64,000 nucleotides of DNA from Alitta virens (GCA_932294295.1 OW028580.1:13829102-13893101); one strand, 5' to 3'. Shown: positions 27,661 through 41,659, numbered from the stretch's first letter. Numbers and translations: made by a program. The notes: a model not told the origin generated them from the letters alone.

Positions 27661-28360
27661 TATATTAATTTTGCTTTCTCTTTTCCTGTACATATTATGT
27701 TGCCCAATCGTTTTTTTAATTTAATTTTGTGTATAATAAAGTGAACATAATAACACAGTCACTGATTTCTTTTCTGTCAAATGTGAACGGGAATGAATAC
27801 AATACATAATAATTTATAAGAAAGCTTTAATATAAAGCAGTGGAGAGAGTGCTCGCAGTGATGAGTGTAGTGACACTGTAGTGACAGTGGTTTCAATCAG
27901 CTCAGTGAAATTTTTTTTTTTTAATAAAACAGTCAAAATTATAAATTTAATTTTTTGTATATTTGAACTGGTCATAGTGGAGCTTTATTGCATAACAAGA
28001 TTATTTGTCGAGCCTCTGACAAGCAGTTTTTTTTTTTTTCAAATAAATTTGTTGTTTGAGAGAGAAATGGGTTCAAGAAATCTGTTACTCAAAACAGCCG
28101 TGATTACATTCTCAAAACCATGGCATGAATAGTATATTTTCTAGTGTTACCATTTTTAATTGACTACATCCTTAGGATTTGAATAGTAGAACTTTCATGA
28201 ATGAAATTAGAACCTCGCCCTTGCAATATTCATGAGCAGCTCTTAATCTTTTTATTAAGATGGTCAATGGACATCTTGGATGAAAAGATTAAGACCTTCT
28301 CGTGAATATTGAAAAATATACTCTCCAGTTAGATCCAATCTTATAAAGAGATACCCAAAA
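27661..28360. other. Non-genic spacer
   Basis: AT-rich, with poly-T tracts at 27908-27922 and 28028-28039. No gene, RNA or clear repeat seen. Confidence 0.45.
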
Positions 28361-28364
28361 GATC

Positions 28365-28399
28365 GAATCAAAAATCTATCTGCCTATCTATCAATCTAG

Positions 28400-28434
<35 letters not shown>

Positions 28435-28511
28435 CCTCCGTATCTATCTATCTACCTATCTACCTGTCTATCTACCTCTGTATCTATCTATCTACCTATC
28501 TTTCTACCTAC

Positions 28512-28565
<54 letters not shown>

Positions 28566-28736
28566 CTATCTATCTCTCTATCTATTTATCTACCTACCTA
28601 TCTATGTATCTATGTATCTATGTATCTATCTATCTATGTATCTATCTACCTATCTACCTACCTATCTATCTATCTATCTTTCTACCTATCTATCTATCTA
28701 TCTACCATCTATCTATCTATCTACCTATCTTTCTAC

Positions 28737-28775
<39 letters not shown>

Positions 28776-29043
28776 CCTCCGTATCTATCTATCTACCTAT
28801 CTACCTGTCTATCTACCTCTGTATCTATCTATCTACCTATCTTTCTACCTATCTATCTATCTAACTATATATCTATCTATCTATCTATCTCTATCTATCT
28901 CTCTATCTATTTATCTACCTACCTATCTATGTATCTATGTATCTATGTATCTATCTATCTATGTATCTATCTACCTATCTACCTACCTATCTATCTATCT
29001 ATCTACCTATCTACCTATCTACCTATCTATCTATCTATCTACC

Positions 29044-29087
<44 letters not shown>

Positions 29088-29171
29088 CTATCTATCTCTC
29101 TATCTATTTATCTACCTACCTATCTATGTATCTATGTATCTATCTATCTATGTATCTATCTACCTATCTAC

Positions 29172-29202
<31 letters not shown>

Positions 29203-29271
29203 CCTATCTACCTATCTACCTATCTATGTATCTATGTATCTATCTATCTATGTATCTATCTACCTATCTAC

Positions 29272-29306
<35 letters not shown>

Positions 29307-29329
29307 CCTATCTACCTATATATCTACCC

Positions 29330-29378
<49 letters not shown>

Positions 29379-29432
29379 CCTATCTACCTATATATCTACC
29401 CATCTATCTATCTATCTATCTGTCTAATTTTC
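28365..29432. repeat. Long CTAT-type microsatellite, about 1.07 kb
   Basis: Imperfect (TCTA)n with TACC, TATG and CTCT variants, organised into longer higher-order repeats: a block with CTACCTCCGTATCTATC recurs, and a block with TATCTACCTACCTATCTATG occurs at 28588, 28911 and 29110. Long Tyr/Leu/Ser/Ile frames are repeat artefacts. Confidence 0.97.
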
Positions 29433-30611
29433 TTGTTTATGCGATTTGACAATATTTTGATGGAAAACCAATCAAATAAATTTTTTATGAGGCATTAGTT
29501 ATATTACGAATTGTGCATGGTTGAAAATGAAATCCTATCAACATTGCTAAATAATATAATCTTTATTCATGCAGTAGGTATATACAATTATGTAATGCTT
29601 ACAATATAAACAATATGTTTAAAAGTAAGTTATCAGAGCGCTTTTATCCAAAAAGTGTCTTGTTCCTTCTTGTTTGGATTTATCTCTCATCATACACAGC
29701 AACCCATTCTGTTGTACAAAAAAAGTACGAGCTTCCATATATATGTATATACATGCCAGAATCCACCATAAAACTTCATCCAAATCACGAAACACGCTGG
29801 AGCAACTACTAGAACATTGACCGTCCTGAATTTCTACTCGCAGCACTATTGATTTCCTGCATTTTTAAATTGTGAAACACTCAATTCCTTGGCCTAGCTA
29901 TACTTGACACTTTATATAGCTACAATTAATTCCTGAGTTTGGTAAATTATCAAAAAGATCAGCATCTAAATCAAAATTTTTTGGGTTTATTCTGTTTGTA
30001 AATATTGTGATGTAGACATTAATGAAGTTCTATAATAAAAATAGCTAAGCAACACTTTATTAGTTTTGATAATCATATAACTTCAATAAGTATTGGAATA
30101 ACAAGTATATTTTAGCAATATGAATATAACTCCAACAAGTATTTAAATAGAAATTTGGATATAATTATATATTTAGATTGAAGACTTCAATTCTGCCGTT
30201 GAATTATATTATACTGTATGAGAGATTTTTTATAACAAAATTTATCAATAGATAACATCAATACATTAGACCATGATCATAACATAATTCAACCCACTTT
30301 CGCTTGTATTCAGTAGAGTGAAATACCAGTGCTGCCATGTAGGTCTTATTCTACTTTCTGCATGATTTCCTCAATTCTTTTCTATTATTGTGAAACAACA
30401 TACTTTGTCATTTGCTTGGCCTTAAATGGTACAGGCGGAGAGCTGAATTAAATATACTTAGCAACAGGAGATAGGAAAATTTATTCAGTTGGAGAAGAAA
30501 TATTCAGAAGAAGCAGAAAATATAGTCATAACAGAACAGAATAATATTATATAGCGAAAGCTTAAGGAAAATATATTTGTCGACTATTTTGAGTAAAAAC
30601 ATCAAGATAAC
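29433..30611. other. Spacer with a dispersed repeat
   Basis: Words at 29446-29490 (CAATATTTTGATGGAAAACC, AATCAAA) recur at 39687. The stretch at 29595-29725 (AAGTTATCAG, CGCTTT, TGTTTGGATTTATC) recurs at 42613-42700. No coding exon recognised. The first 150 bp upstream of 30612 should hold the dehydrogenase promoter; no TATA box is obvious. Confidence 0.5.
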
Positions 30612-33600
30612 ATGAGCCAAGTTAGGCTTGATGGAAAAACAGCAATTGTAACAGGATGCAACACAGGAATAGGCAAAGTTACAGCCAAGGAATTGGCTAA
30701 AAGAGGTAAGCTCTAGGTTTGTTTATCTATTGACTTCTGTAATGCAAATGTATTACTGTGGTTCTCTATAAACTGTATAAGTTTGTCATATTGCACAATG
30801 AGCAGGAAGCTAATGAATGTTTAGATATGTACATAGATTTCAAAGTGGTCTGGCACTTTTGGGGGCAGTTTGCAGTCTATAAAATCTATGTTTTCATTAT
30901 CATGTCGTTGTTTTAGTTTTTGTAAACTTAATTACATGTAGGCCTAATTATTTGTTTGGACAGAGAAATGTATGACTAAATTACTGTGTTCTACAGATGC
31001 AATATTACTTTTAGCTGATGTATTTGGTGGATAAACACCAGTCCCCAGTCAAACTTTAATCCTTGAATCTTCAAACATACTGTCTCTCTCTGGGACCCAC
31101 AGGTGAAATAATGTATATTACACATCACAGGCATTTGCCAGCATATATGACAGTGCACTATAAGTGATGGCTGCACTTGTACTTTAATTAATACCAAGGC
31201 TCCTGGTAGAGCTTATGACTCCATGATCAAACATAGTAATCACATCTTGAGTAAAAATCCAAGTGCAATCACACCAAAAATATAAAAAAACTTCTCAATT
31301 GTTATTGTATCAGTAGATGTTATTCAGGTAAAGATGGTATAAGATTCCATAATGTTTTTCAGCCGAATCTCATTTGCCTTTTTTCATACAAGGGCTTATT
31401 TACCATGGGTGCATGTATCTTACAATTGAAGTATACTTTATATTGACTGGTCTTAATTGAAGGATCTAGTTGTATGAATATGATATCTTACCCCTATATT
31501 CATTTAACAGGAGCTAAGGTCATCATGGCATGCAGAAGTGAACAGAGGGCTTTGGAGGCAAGGGATGACATCTTGACTGATTCATCCATCAGACCCAACC
31601 TGTTGGTCTTCATGAAACTCAATCTTGGTTCTCTAAAAGATGTCAGAGAATTTGCAGAGAAGTTCAATGCTTGTAAGTAATGTCATTTTATATAAATACA
31701 ATAAACTTTTAGATGACTGAATAAATTGTTTTGTGTGATGTCACATTAGATAATTTTCTCTTTGAAAGAAAGTTTTGTGACAAACTATGATATGATGTAT
31801 CATAATTATAGTTAGATTACATTTAGTTCCATTAAACAGCTTTTCAAATTAAACCTAGACAACTTCTGCAATATGATGCTACCTGCCCCTAAATGAAAGT
31901 ACGTTTTAATTGGCTACTCCAAGCTGGATCTAAAAGTACATATTTATATCATATATTAGATAATTTCTCACATTTACCAAGGTTTATATTTTTCAGTAGT
32001 GATAGGTGTCAGCCGACTGTTAGATAGAAGTAGGCTGAAGCAGTTGGCTTTAGCTTGTTAAACAACTGGTTGAAGGCTGCAAGCTTTCCATTAATAAAAC
32101 AATAACCAAAGCCATCATCTTCCACACCCACAACGAAGAGTTTATTATCCCCATTTACAGATAGAAGATAGCACCATAGAATATGTTGAGGAAGCAATTA
32201 TTTTTAGGTATAATTGTGGATAAAAACTTAAATTGGAGGCCCCATTATGATATGATCACTAAAATGTTGTGTAAGACTACAGGTGTTATGAATCATTTGA
32301 AAAATACAGTGCCTCTTCATACTCCACTTCACCTATGTAATTCAAAAGAAAGCTGTGAAGATTCTTGCAAATAGTAATTACAATAGTCACACAAATGGAC
32401 TTTCAAAGTCTCTGAAATGACTTAAATTCCATGACATTCATGCACTGCATGACCTTACATTATGTCATAAACGTATAAATCACATTCTCCAAAAATATTT
32501 TATTGGTCTGCTGCCAGTATCACCAAATGAGCATCATAATTATGAAACAAGACAAGTACATAGATTTAGATTGCCATTAGTTAATCATGAACTTGCCAAG
32601 CAAAGTATTAAGTATAGATACATAAATAATTTAAATAATATGTCTGTCAACCATAAAGAAAAACTATATACACATAGTCAGGACGGTTTTAAGAGGTAGT
32701 GTCCTTATATTCATAACATACCTTTCATATATGTCATCATTAATGAAGTACATGGTTTATATTTTTGTTTTTGGTGAGGTAAGAACAATAGGTCGGTAGT
32801 CATATAGGCAGGTAGGAGGGGACGGCTTTCGAATTTCTGGTGTCTACCACTGTGTTGGAACATGAGCCTCATTAATTGATTGTTGGTAAATATTTCTGAG
32901 TAAGGGTGCAAGCTCTACATAGTTTGAGAACATAAGTATTGATTTTATCTGGCCCTCCTGCATTGGCTATATTTAATGATTGGCGACATATCAATACATC
33001 AGCTTCAGAGATTGTTATATGTTCTCCGCCTCTTTCACGATGAGAATGTGACAGGCTGTTACATACTTGTGTGTTGTCAAATTTGTCAAAACGTGCCTAA
33101 GAAATGTTTAGTTCATTGCAAAACCGTTTGACATCTCGAACATCAGGTGTTACAGAGTGCAGTAGAAACATAGTGCAGTAATAAAATATACTTCTCAGCT
33201 GAAAGTCTTGGCCATAGGAGTATTCATAATTTAATATGCCTTATTTTTCTGTTTTATCAGTTACATCTGATAAATCATTTGATTTCTTTTTCATGGCTCT
33301 TGCTTAGAAACCTTTATCAATATTTTTCAGCTGAAACTCAACTGGATTTACTAGTGAACAATGCAGGAGTAGCAGTGATGGAGCGACAAGTAACAGAAGA
33401 TGGATTTGAATTTATGATGGGAGTCAATCATATAGGTAAGTAAAAATGACAAATTATCTCAATGCTACTGGTCTGAAATCTTCACAATGTCAAGGTGCTT
33501 CTTGCTCGAGCGACACCCTGACCCCTTGAGCAGGATTTGTGTAGGATTGCATTTGCTGCCATCAATTCTTGGCCAAAGAATAGACTTGCAGCAGCTGTCC

Positions 33601-36600
33601 TGGTGGAAAAAGTTACTTCATTGGCCAATCAGACACCAGCTTACACCATAATGCTATGGCACCATATTCCAAATATGGTGTTCTTTTGTAAGGTTTTCCC
33701 TGATTGACTGCAATAAACTTCTCTTACCTACCAATGAGAAAGGAAACGAATAACCACACAAATTTAGGCCATTCTGGGCAAAGGTGACTTGCTTGGCGAT
33801 CTTTGCAGATGGGAAAATGCTGGTCTGAAGCTTACTTATTTTATAGGACAAGCTAGTGCAGATTTAGTGCATCCACCAATGCACATGGGCCAGTTTTGCT
33901 GAAGGTCCCAGGTTCAGTCCCCGGCCTAGGCACTCTTCACGAGCCACATCCCAGCTGGATGCTGATCGCATGAAACATTAAAATGGAGGTGCCTCGTACT
34001 CAGTGATTATGCTAAAGCCAGTAAAAGACCCCACCCATGGGGTAAATGGGTGACATGGCAGGGACTCCAAGCCTTATCATTTCATCATTATGTCTGCTCC
34101 TGGCAACTGGTCATATAAGCTAACTAAGCTTCAGACCCAGTAGCATTGAGAAATTTGGCATTAAACAATGGAAATTCTTTTAATGTGCTGAAATCACCTT
34201 GACCATTAGATCATGACATCAACTGGGAATCTAGCTTTGGAGAGTTTTATCAGCTACAAAATAATGATCTTTATCATTTTTAGGAGTGTTTCTCTTGACC
34301 GTACTGTTGCTGGACAAATTAAAAGCAAGTGCACCTTCCAGGATTGTAAACTTGTCATCTGAAGGTAAGACTGTTTAGAAAATTATACCATTCCTAATGA
34401 TTCACTGACGGTCATTATGCAGTTAATATGGTGCTTGTAGTCCATTAGATCTAACAAAATTTTGTTTAGAGTATATCTTATACAGTGTTATTATGATCAA
34501 ATTAAGTTGGTGCAAATTTTATAAACGTTATTGGTGAGGTAGTCTTATATTAGTATTTAAGTGAAATACAGTGGCAAGAAAAGTGTTGAGCCAGACATAG
34601 CTGGTGGTGGGCAGATGAGTGGGTAACAAGCAGGTGCCAAGGCAATGAGGCAAATGATGAAGCGACCTTCCAACTGGAGCTTGATTTGAACCCAGGACCC
34701 AGTGTTTTGCCGCACACTATGCTACCACTGAGCTAAGCCACTGCTCCCAGTCATAGCTGGTCTTAATAGTGAAGTGGTCATGATAGTGGGGTGGCTTTAA
34801 ATTGTGGTTTCCCTGTACCATTGATATAATGCAGAGAAGCTAAGCCAATGCACATACTTTTTAAGTAGTCCATTATGTCAAAGAACAAGGCTTTAGAGCT
34901 CCTTTTCGATTTCAACGAATCTTTTTCATTTCTATTAGGACACAGATCTGGAAAGATTGATTTTGATGACTTCCAAACTGAGAAAAACTGGGGACCACTG
35001 TTAGCATATGGAAGAAGCAAAACTGCAAATGTTCTTTTCACAGTAGGCTTGTATCAAAGACTAAAAGGTGAGTATTTGCCAAGTGAGAAAAAAGGAGAAA
35101 TAAACAGAAAAATATGAAATTCTAGTTCTCTGAAGACTGTCAGGCAATTTTTCATATTTTGTGGGTTATAAGAAATGACTTAGATATAATTAAATCAACA
35201 AAAAAGATACGTGGTCATCAGATTTGCTTAATGTAATCAAGCCATCGGTAAATCATTATATGGCTTTGATAATTATGGGTCTGGACAGGTAAAAATCGAC
35301 AAAATTGACAGTGTGACATTGCCCTTCTTAACCAGGGATGAAGTGACACTGAAGCTCTTAAATAATGATGGACATAAGAGAAATACATCTCCTTATTTAG
35401 GAGTGACAGGCAACGGTTTTGATATTCTTGGTTAGTGTTTGTTTAGTTAAAAAGTGAGACAAGTAGTGAGATGAAAGATGAAGCAATGAGACGTTAGATT
35501 TCCCATTAAAAAAGGCGACATGGGACATTGATTCCTATTTTTGGGACCCATGTAGTTTCCCTATTATTATTGTCTATGAAGTATTACTTACATATAAAGG
35601 TTGTCTTATGTGTATCGATATTTTTTATTAACAATACTTCTTTAGATTTCTTTAAATACAAAGATACATCTGGTTTTTTTTTTTCATCTGTTAGGTACGG
35701 GAGTTACCGCTTACACTGTTCATCCAGGAGTTGTTCACACAGACCTCGGACGAGATGTCAGAGGTTGCTGGTCTTGTATTTTCAGCTGTATGATAGCTTT
35801 TGCTGTTGCCTTTTGAAAAATGTTGAAGAAGGAGCACAGACCACTTTGTACTGTTGCTTGGAACCCAAGCTGGAAAATGTTTCTGGAAAGTATTACAGGT
35901 AAATACCAGACTATGTTATTTTGCAACATTGCTCCATAGCACCTTAAGTAGGTCAATTACTGCACCTTTTAATATCAATGTTGAGGTGAACAAAGTAGTT
36001 CTTTAAATATCACCGAATCTGGTGTCATTATGAGTTGTTATGCATGGATTGTCGCTGTTTTGTACTCCAATGGTTGATATAAACTGATAGAAAGTATTAA
36101 ATTCCTTGCGTCCCCGCCAGGATCATTGCTCTGTTCAAAAAGTCTGTGTAGGAGACTGGGTAAATGTTCCACAAAATCAACTTTAGACAGCTCTGGGAGC
36201 TAAAGCCAGCTGCTTCTGTCTGCTCCTAGCCTATAGTTGGCTTACACTCAGTGCATCTGAACAGAATGGTTGTTTGTTTGTTTGTTTGTAAGTTTATTTA
36301 CCGAAGAGGTATATCAATAGACAAATTGAAAATTACAAAAATGCATTCAACTTATGCACATAATGGTGCTGAAATAACTTTCAAAAGTGTAATTAACAAA
36401 CAAAAAAAAAAAAAAAAAAGCAACAACAGCACAATAAACTAAAATATTACCATTGTCTCGTCACCTGAAGTCAAGATCCGAACTTTCAATCAAGTGCAAT
36501 GTCCTAAAAATTACCAAAGCAACAAACAAATAACTTTGAAATTCCATTATACTATGATCATGTATATACATACTTACACCCACATAAGTGTTTGATAGAT

Positions 36601-36797
36601 TAGATACTGTACCCATCAATGCCAACCTACTTATTGATATCAAATTTCGACAATTCAAATCATTTCTGTTTAATTTCAGTAATTCGAAAGAAGCCAACCC
36701 AACCAACTTTGCAAAAGACCCTGTTCTCGCCGACAAATTGTGGAGTATAAGTGAGGAACTGGTTGGACAACATTATGTAAACACAACTGGTTTCTAG
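30612..36797 (+). CDS. Short-chain dehydrogenase/reductase (retinol dehydrogenase 11-14-like), seven exons, frameshift in exon 6
   Basis: Exons: 30612-30705, 31511-31672, 33331-33435, 34284-34364, 34939-35067, 35695-35898, 36680-36797. The first six junctions carry GT-AG introns of phase 1. Exon 1 has the NAD(P)-binding TGCNTGIG. Exon 3 has NNAG. Exon 4 ends in the catalytic-serine strand VNLSS. Exon 5 has YGRSK with catalytic Tyr and Lys. Exon 6 has [10 protein letters not shown], and exon 7 a C-terminus ending [10 protein letters not shown]. This is the classical SDR fold, closest by pattern to microsomal retinol dehydrogenases that reduce retinal or lipid aldehydes. In exon 6 the frame changes by one at a T4 run (35811-35820, GCCTTTTGAA), leaving TGA in the upstream frame while the downstream frame ([13 protein letters not shown]) is needed to enter exon 7. 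Either a recent pseudogene or a base-call error. Confidence 0.8.
31980..32700 (+). mobile_element. LINE reverse-transcriptase 3' fragment
   Basis: Within intron 2 of the dehydrogenase gene, a degenerate coding stretch reads [26 protein letters not shown] in 32183-32374, preceded by a [17 protein letters not shown] segment (about 32058). It is followed by a frame-shifted C-terminal part with [17 protein letters not shown] sequence near 32540. This order is typical of the reverse-transcriptase thumb and C-terminus of CR1/Jockey-group LINEs. Stops and frameshifts show it is dead. Confidence 0.75.
34684..34742 (-). repeat. tRNA-derived SINE head
   Basis: A-box-like TAGCTCAGTGGTAGCAT on the minus strand, with B-box GGTTCAAATCA; same family as at 25178. 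Confidence 0.65.
36400..36420. repeat. Poly-A tract in dehydrogenase intron 6
   Basis: An A17 run with flanking AACAAAC; possible retroposon tail. Confidence 0.6.
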
Positions 36798-37080
36798 ATA
36801 TACTCTTTTCTTTAAGGCTTCATCAGCGATAAATTTTTCAAGGGGGTGCACTCAGTTTTGCTTACTGTACAATATTAGAAACAACAATGTAAGGACCAGC
36901 TGAATTAATTTTAGGACCATCTTTTATATAACTGAAGTGGTCATAATATCCAGGTGTTCTTAATTCAAGAACATTTTATGTGCAATCTTACTGTGATGTT
37001 CTAGTGGAATGTTCTTTTTCGATCTACACTATTATGTTATGGACACCATATTACTTGGTGTCTATTTGCTTTCTCTTTTC

Positions 37081-37709
37081 CTGTACATATAATGTGGTCT
37101 TAGTGTTTTTTTTGATGTTATGTTGTGAACCTGTATATTCATAAAACCCACCAGGTGTCACTGTCTTACACCTGTTGTAAATACTTTAGCTCAAAATGTT
37201 TCTGCCCTCAATAACTGTTGTAATAAATAATAAATAAATAAATAAATACTGCTATTTGCATGACAACTAACTTCTTAGTCAAAAACATTTCACTTTACAC
37301 GAATGATTCAAGAAATTTTATCTAAGTAAGAAAAGGTCAGATTAGACTACTTGTCACAATAGAACAGCAATAAGAATACATATAAAGTACAGAATTAAAA
37401 AGACAGTGTTCTAGGTATCTCACATATTGCAAAACTACTAAGTCACTTGCAGAATCCCAACCTCTAGATTATGGTGGAAATATAACACCAACTCCCTTTG
37501 TCACTGCATCTTTATTTATTCAAGCAATTATCAAAACTTTGTTTCCCTCACTTTAAGAAAGTGAGTAGCTTCATTTGTTGTAACTTTCTTTCGCATTCGG
37601 TATCATCAACAGTCAGGACTTAGGTACTATTCTCAGAAAATTTTAATGTAGTTTGTCCTTAAAATGAACAGTAACTTGCATTAAATAATGAATAAATCAT
37701 CACTGCATT
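37081..37709. other. Intergenic region between convergent genes
   Basis: Contains AATAAATAAATAAATAAATA near 37225, which could end transcripts of the rightward dehydrogenase gene. Otherwise nothing recognised. Confidence 0.45.
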
Positions 37710-39285
37710 CTAAATGATTTTATGGATAAACACAGAAAACATTATCATAAACACAAGCAATTCCACTATTACATAATGCATGGTAGATTTATTGCTACCA
37801 CCTGAACCACTTCCATCTGAGCTACTACCATCTGCACTGGCAGATTTACAATCCTTAGTTTTGTCAACATTTGGACATTCCAATCCCAATGGTTGATAAG
37901 CTATGGCGCAACTTTCTGCTATGGCCTGAAGATTATCTTCATTACCTTCAATTACAGCCGGCTGGACATTGATGTTATCGAAGAGGAACTTATTTTCATC
38001 TTCTCGTAACATGACAATTATCTTTTTGCCTCTCTTCATCCACTGACTGTTTGAAATGCATTCCGCGGTTGAGCGGTAGTCGTCGATTTCAAGGCTGTTC
38101 CCAATGTCTTGGGTGATCCCGTCTTTTTTCATTAGACAGTGTATTTCAATTGTATATTTCAACTCCTGACGATTCGGCTGAGGAGTCTGAGAGGAGGATG
38201 TCACTTCTCCATAAACCACCAGTTTGGCATCTTTGACTCGTTCCAATATTGTTTTGGTCATCCAGCCTGAGAGAGAAAAGGGAATCACAGGCTCAATACA
38301 TGTTATGAGTAGAATATTTGCTATTATTTATATTATGATAATCCTTTTTTTTTAGAAAATTACGAATAGACAAATGAAAGGAAATATTTTCTTCAAAATA
38401 ATACGCCTTCAATCTTAACAGGGTTAAGAGGGAATGATCAATTTAACCATTTGACAGAGGCGGATCCTGAAAATTTTTCACGGGGGTAATGAAAAAAAAA
38501 GTAATGCGGGACTGCTGAATTTTTTTAATGTTTTTAAGTTTAAATGTACTAGGCCAAGGGTGGGGGGGGGGGGTTTAAACCCTCTGAAACCCCTCCCCCC
38601 CCCCAAATCCGCTACTGTTTCAGACAGATGGCGGTCAAACAGGATATATCAAATATCAAATAAAAATTCAATATGGGGAATTACGAAGTGGATCCCAACT
38701 AACTTTTGTTGATAATAAAGGCAATAAAAAATTACTTTTGTCAACCAAATTTGTGGTCAGGGCAACTAGCTCCTGATGTGACATCATGCATATGTAATGA
38801 GCTACTTTGCAACCACAGTAATTCTGACTGGAGAATGTCAACTTTCAAGTCTGTTTTTAAGAGCTCCACCTTAACCAATATACCTAGGATTCAGGAAATT
38901 TGCATTGTATATGTTCTTTCCCTTGACTGACAAAACTAAATAAAGTGCAATTTTATTTAAGGCACCTTTAAACTAGTGATTAATTGCAACTAAGTGAAAA
39001 TTCGTTATAACATATGAATAGTTATCATGTTTACATATAAATGATAATAGAGACTAATGAAATGACTAATTGAAAGATAAATGTAGATTTGAAATCAGAA
39101 ATTTTGGAAGTTTAATAAATTAAAGGAATAATACAATTGTACAAAAAATTTCTTAAAAGTTAATCAGAATAACATTTACTATCAAAACATATGTTTCAAA
39201 AAAAATTATATTTACCTTCTTGGGGTGAACATGAGTGTGCTAGGGTTACCAGAGAGAATATCAGCAATCGATTCAGGAGGGTCAT
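37710..39285 (-). CDS. Small secreted, probably GPI-anchored protein, copy B
   Basis: Exon 1 (39216-39285, 70 nt) encodes a signal peptide (MTLLNRLLIFSLVTLAHSC) and ends SPQE in phase 1. Exon 2 (37710-38266) starts with the shared Gly-Trp. The total is 208 residues. The mature part begins with Cys, then LERVKDAKLVVYGEV, a beta-rich core with conserved Cys at EIHCLMKKDG and ECISN, KKIIVMLRE, and ESC...ECP. A Ser/Gly linker (DGSSSDGSGSGGS) leads to a C-terminal hydrophobic run with no tail (ELLVFMIMFSVFIHKII), as in GPI-anchored precursors. The layout faintly recalls netrin-like (NTR/TIMP) modules, but I do not recognise a named family. Paralogues lie at 23.4, 43.9 and 58.0 kb, all on this strand. 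Confidence 0.8.
38440..38640. repeat. G/C homopolymer foldback in the intron of copy B
   Basis: A G12 run (near 38559) and a C10 run (near 38597) separated by about 30 bp can pair. The surrounding words (GGATCCTGAAAATTTTTCA, AATCCGCTACTG) look like ends of a small mobile repeat. Confidence 0.5.
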
Positions 39286-40799
39286 TGCATCCACAAACTG
39301 TGAACCTGGGCCTAGATTTCAATACAAACAAGAAAAGATAGTGAAATTTTACTAAGATACAAGTGTTATTGAAATTGCCACAGGCTATATTCTGAAGATA
39401 TATTATACACAATATTTCCATTTTAGGTCATTATGATAATACCATATCATTACATCATTTTCATCTATATATAAAGAACTTGGAAAATGAAGTGGAATTT
39501 AAAAAAGGTTAATGCATATCTATGCCTTGTCGATTGAGGACAAGTCAAACTCTACGGAGTGACTTAATTTGGCTTCAAATCTACATCTTCATTCAAATAT
39601 ACATGTGTGGAGGCAGGCAGGCTATGGGATGATTTCAGTGTAATCAATAAATTTTCCCAATTATTATACTTTCATTGATTCGTCAATATTTTGATGGAAA
39701 ACCAATCAAACAAATTTACTATAAAGCATTAGCTAGTACAAACTTTGTGAATTGATGGAAAGAAGCTCTTCACAAAATAATGATGTTATCAAGTTAGGTT
39801 TCTCAAACTTACCAATAGATCCACTATATGGAGAAGTGAGGTTTCCTTGTGCATTGAAATGTGTCATCTGCCTATTTATACTATAGGCATGCTTCATGGT
39901 AGGGTAGCTTTTGTTGCTACCCTGACCAATCTTCTGTGGTTCAGTGAGTTTTACATTGGATACTTCGATAAATAAAGGAAACAAGTCAATTTAAAATATA
40001 CTGCATAACACAGAAGTCTCACTGCCAGTAACTAACCTATAGTCCTTGGGAATGAATTTAAACATTTTAACCTCTTGAATTTGATTTCTGCTATATAGCA
40101 TGGGTTCGAATCCTCATCCAAGTAGGTCCATAGATTGGAGTAGGGTCAAAACGGCCACGCCCCATGATGGCCAACTATCAAAAACGGCCATTTACCAGGA
40201 CAGCCAGCCATAGATTTTGTATAAATGTAGTATTTAATGACCAGCAATATTTCTAGTCAAATTGTAGACCAAAATCAGCCACCATGTGCATGTCCTGGTC
40301 CATTAAATTGTATGTATGAACATAATATGGTTTTCTAAATGTTTTATGCTTCTCATTTTTGCGTTTAAATTACACCAATGTATTTATATATATTTTTTTA
40401 GAAATATAAATAGTCACCCATAATCATTTCTTCATCAAGAACCTATTCCAATCTATGACACTTGATCATATCAGGGGGGGGGGGGGTTATGATTTTTGTT
40501 GTTTTGAATTTCATGTTATGCTAATGATGCTGTACCTGAGGGCAATTAAGCAACACCATATTTTTGTTGAGACAACCTGCACTTCATGGTCTACATAAAA
40601 TGTCAGGTAACTTATTTAACCTTGGATAAAACTCTAGTTTATCCAAGTTTAAACATTCAGGGCAAAACCCAAGACGAACGTGTTTGAAAATCTGAATAAT
40701 AATAATAATCATAATAATAATACATTATTAATTTGCATAGTGTTAGTTTCAGAAAATTTCCGCTCACCAGTGCTTGTTAGTGACTGCCAAAACTTATGG
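39286..40799. other. Intergenic region upstream of copy B
   Basis: Should hold the promoter of copy B near its right-hand side of 39285. A 39687-39760 segment is the dispersed repeat shared with 29446. The stretch 40128-41520 contains AGTAGGGTCAAAACGGCCACG and, at its end, CCGTTTTCTCATTTACCCGTCC-type words in opposite sense, hinting at the ends of a decayed mobile element. A G10 run lies near 40477. No gene recognised. Confidence 0.45.
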
Positions 40800-40804
40800 A
40801 TTTA

Positions 40805-40975
40805 GATAGTTATTGTAAAACAAGTGAGTTTTGAGCTTCTTCCTGAAAGTTTTGTTTTCATTGATATTTCTTATATCAGGTGGCAGATTGCTCCACTGTT
40901 TAGATGCGACACTACAAAAAGATCTTTTTCCATAATTAGTTCTGACACGGGGTAGACCAAAAATTGTTTTGATGG
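40805..40975 (-). mobile_element. LINE C-terminal fragment
   Basis: The minus strand translates to a VRTNYGKRSFCSVA-like then WSNLPPDIRN-like and KTFRKKLKTHL-like sequence, the usual C-terminal end of CR1/Jockey-group LINE reverse transcriptases. Short and isolated. Confidence 0.7.
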
Positions 40976-41659
40976 TTACTTCTCAAGTTACAGTTAAGTG
41001 CCTTATGCTTAAAAAAATCAGCACCTTATGCTCCAATAGATCAGCACCTTATGCTCCAATAGATCAGCACCTTATGCTTCAATAAATCAGCAATATACAG
41101 CTGTGGGTGATTTGTTGTTGTGTGCATTCTATGTCATATTCAAAAATATAAAAGAGGCTGAAACATTTTTTTTAAAACCTTTCAATATCATTGTTATAAT
41201 AACAAATTATAAAATTATATTGTTTCATTGCCTGCTATGGGACAATAGTGGATTTCACTGGCTCTGTATGTAAAATGTAAAAATGTTCTCGTCATATTTA
41301 ACAATGATCGCATCGCTATACTCTTGGTTAATTATTAATTTTGTTATTGCATAGGCCTTAAATAATTATGAATAAATGGTCGCTTTCCAGGAAAATACAA
41401 TATATATTTCCCAGAAAAATACAATTTGCTTTCCTCGCAAGTGGCCGTTTTCTCATTTACCCGTCCTGGGACGTTTGTTGTCCGTCATGAATTTGTCCAT
41501 TTTGACCAACCCCCTAATATATTGTTGTTGTTATATGAAACCACGTACCTAATTTGAGGACACTGTGGCCAAGGCATAATTATAGAAATTTTTCTCAAGA
41601 TTGGTGAAACAGAAAATACCATCAAATCACCAAAGATACAAAATGAGAATGAAATCCTA

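Noticed and set aside
28604..29498. Several overlapping long ORFs rich in Tyr, Leu, Ser and Ile
   Set aside because: They are translations of a CTAT microsatellite, open in three frames at once.
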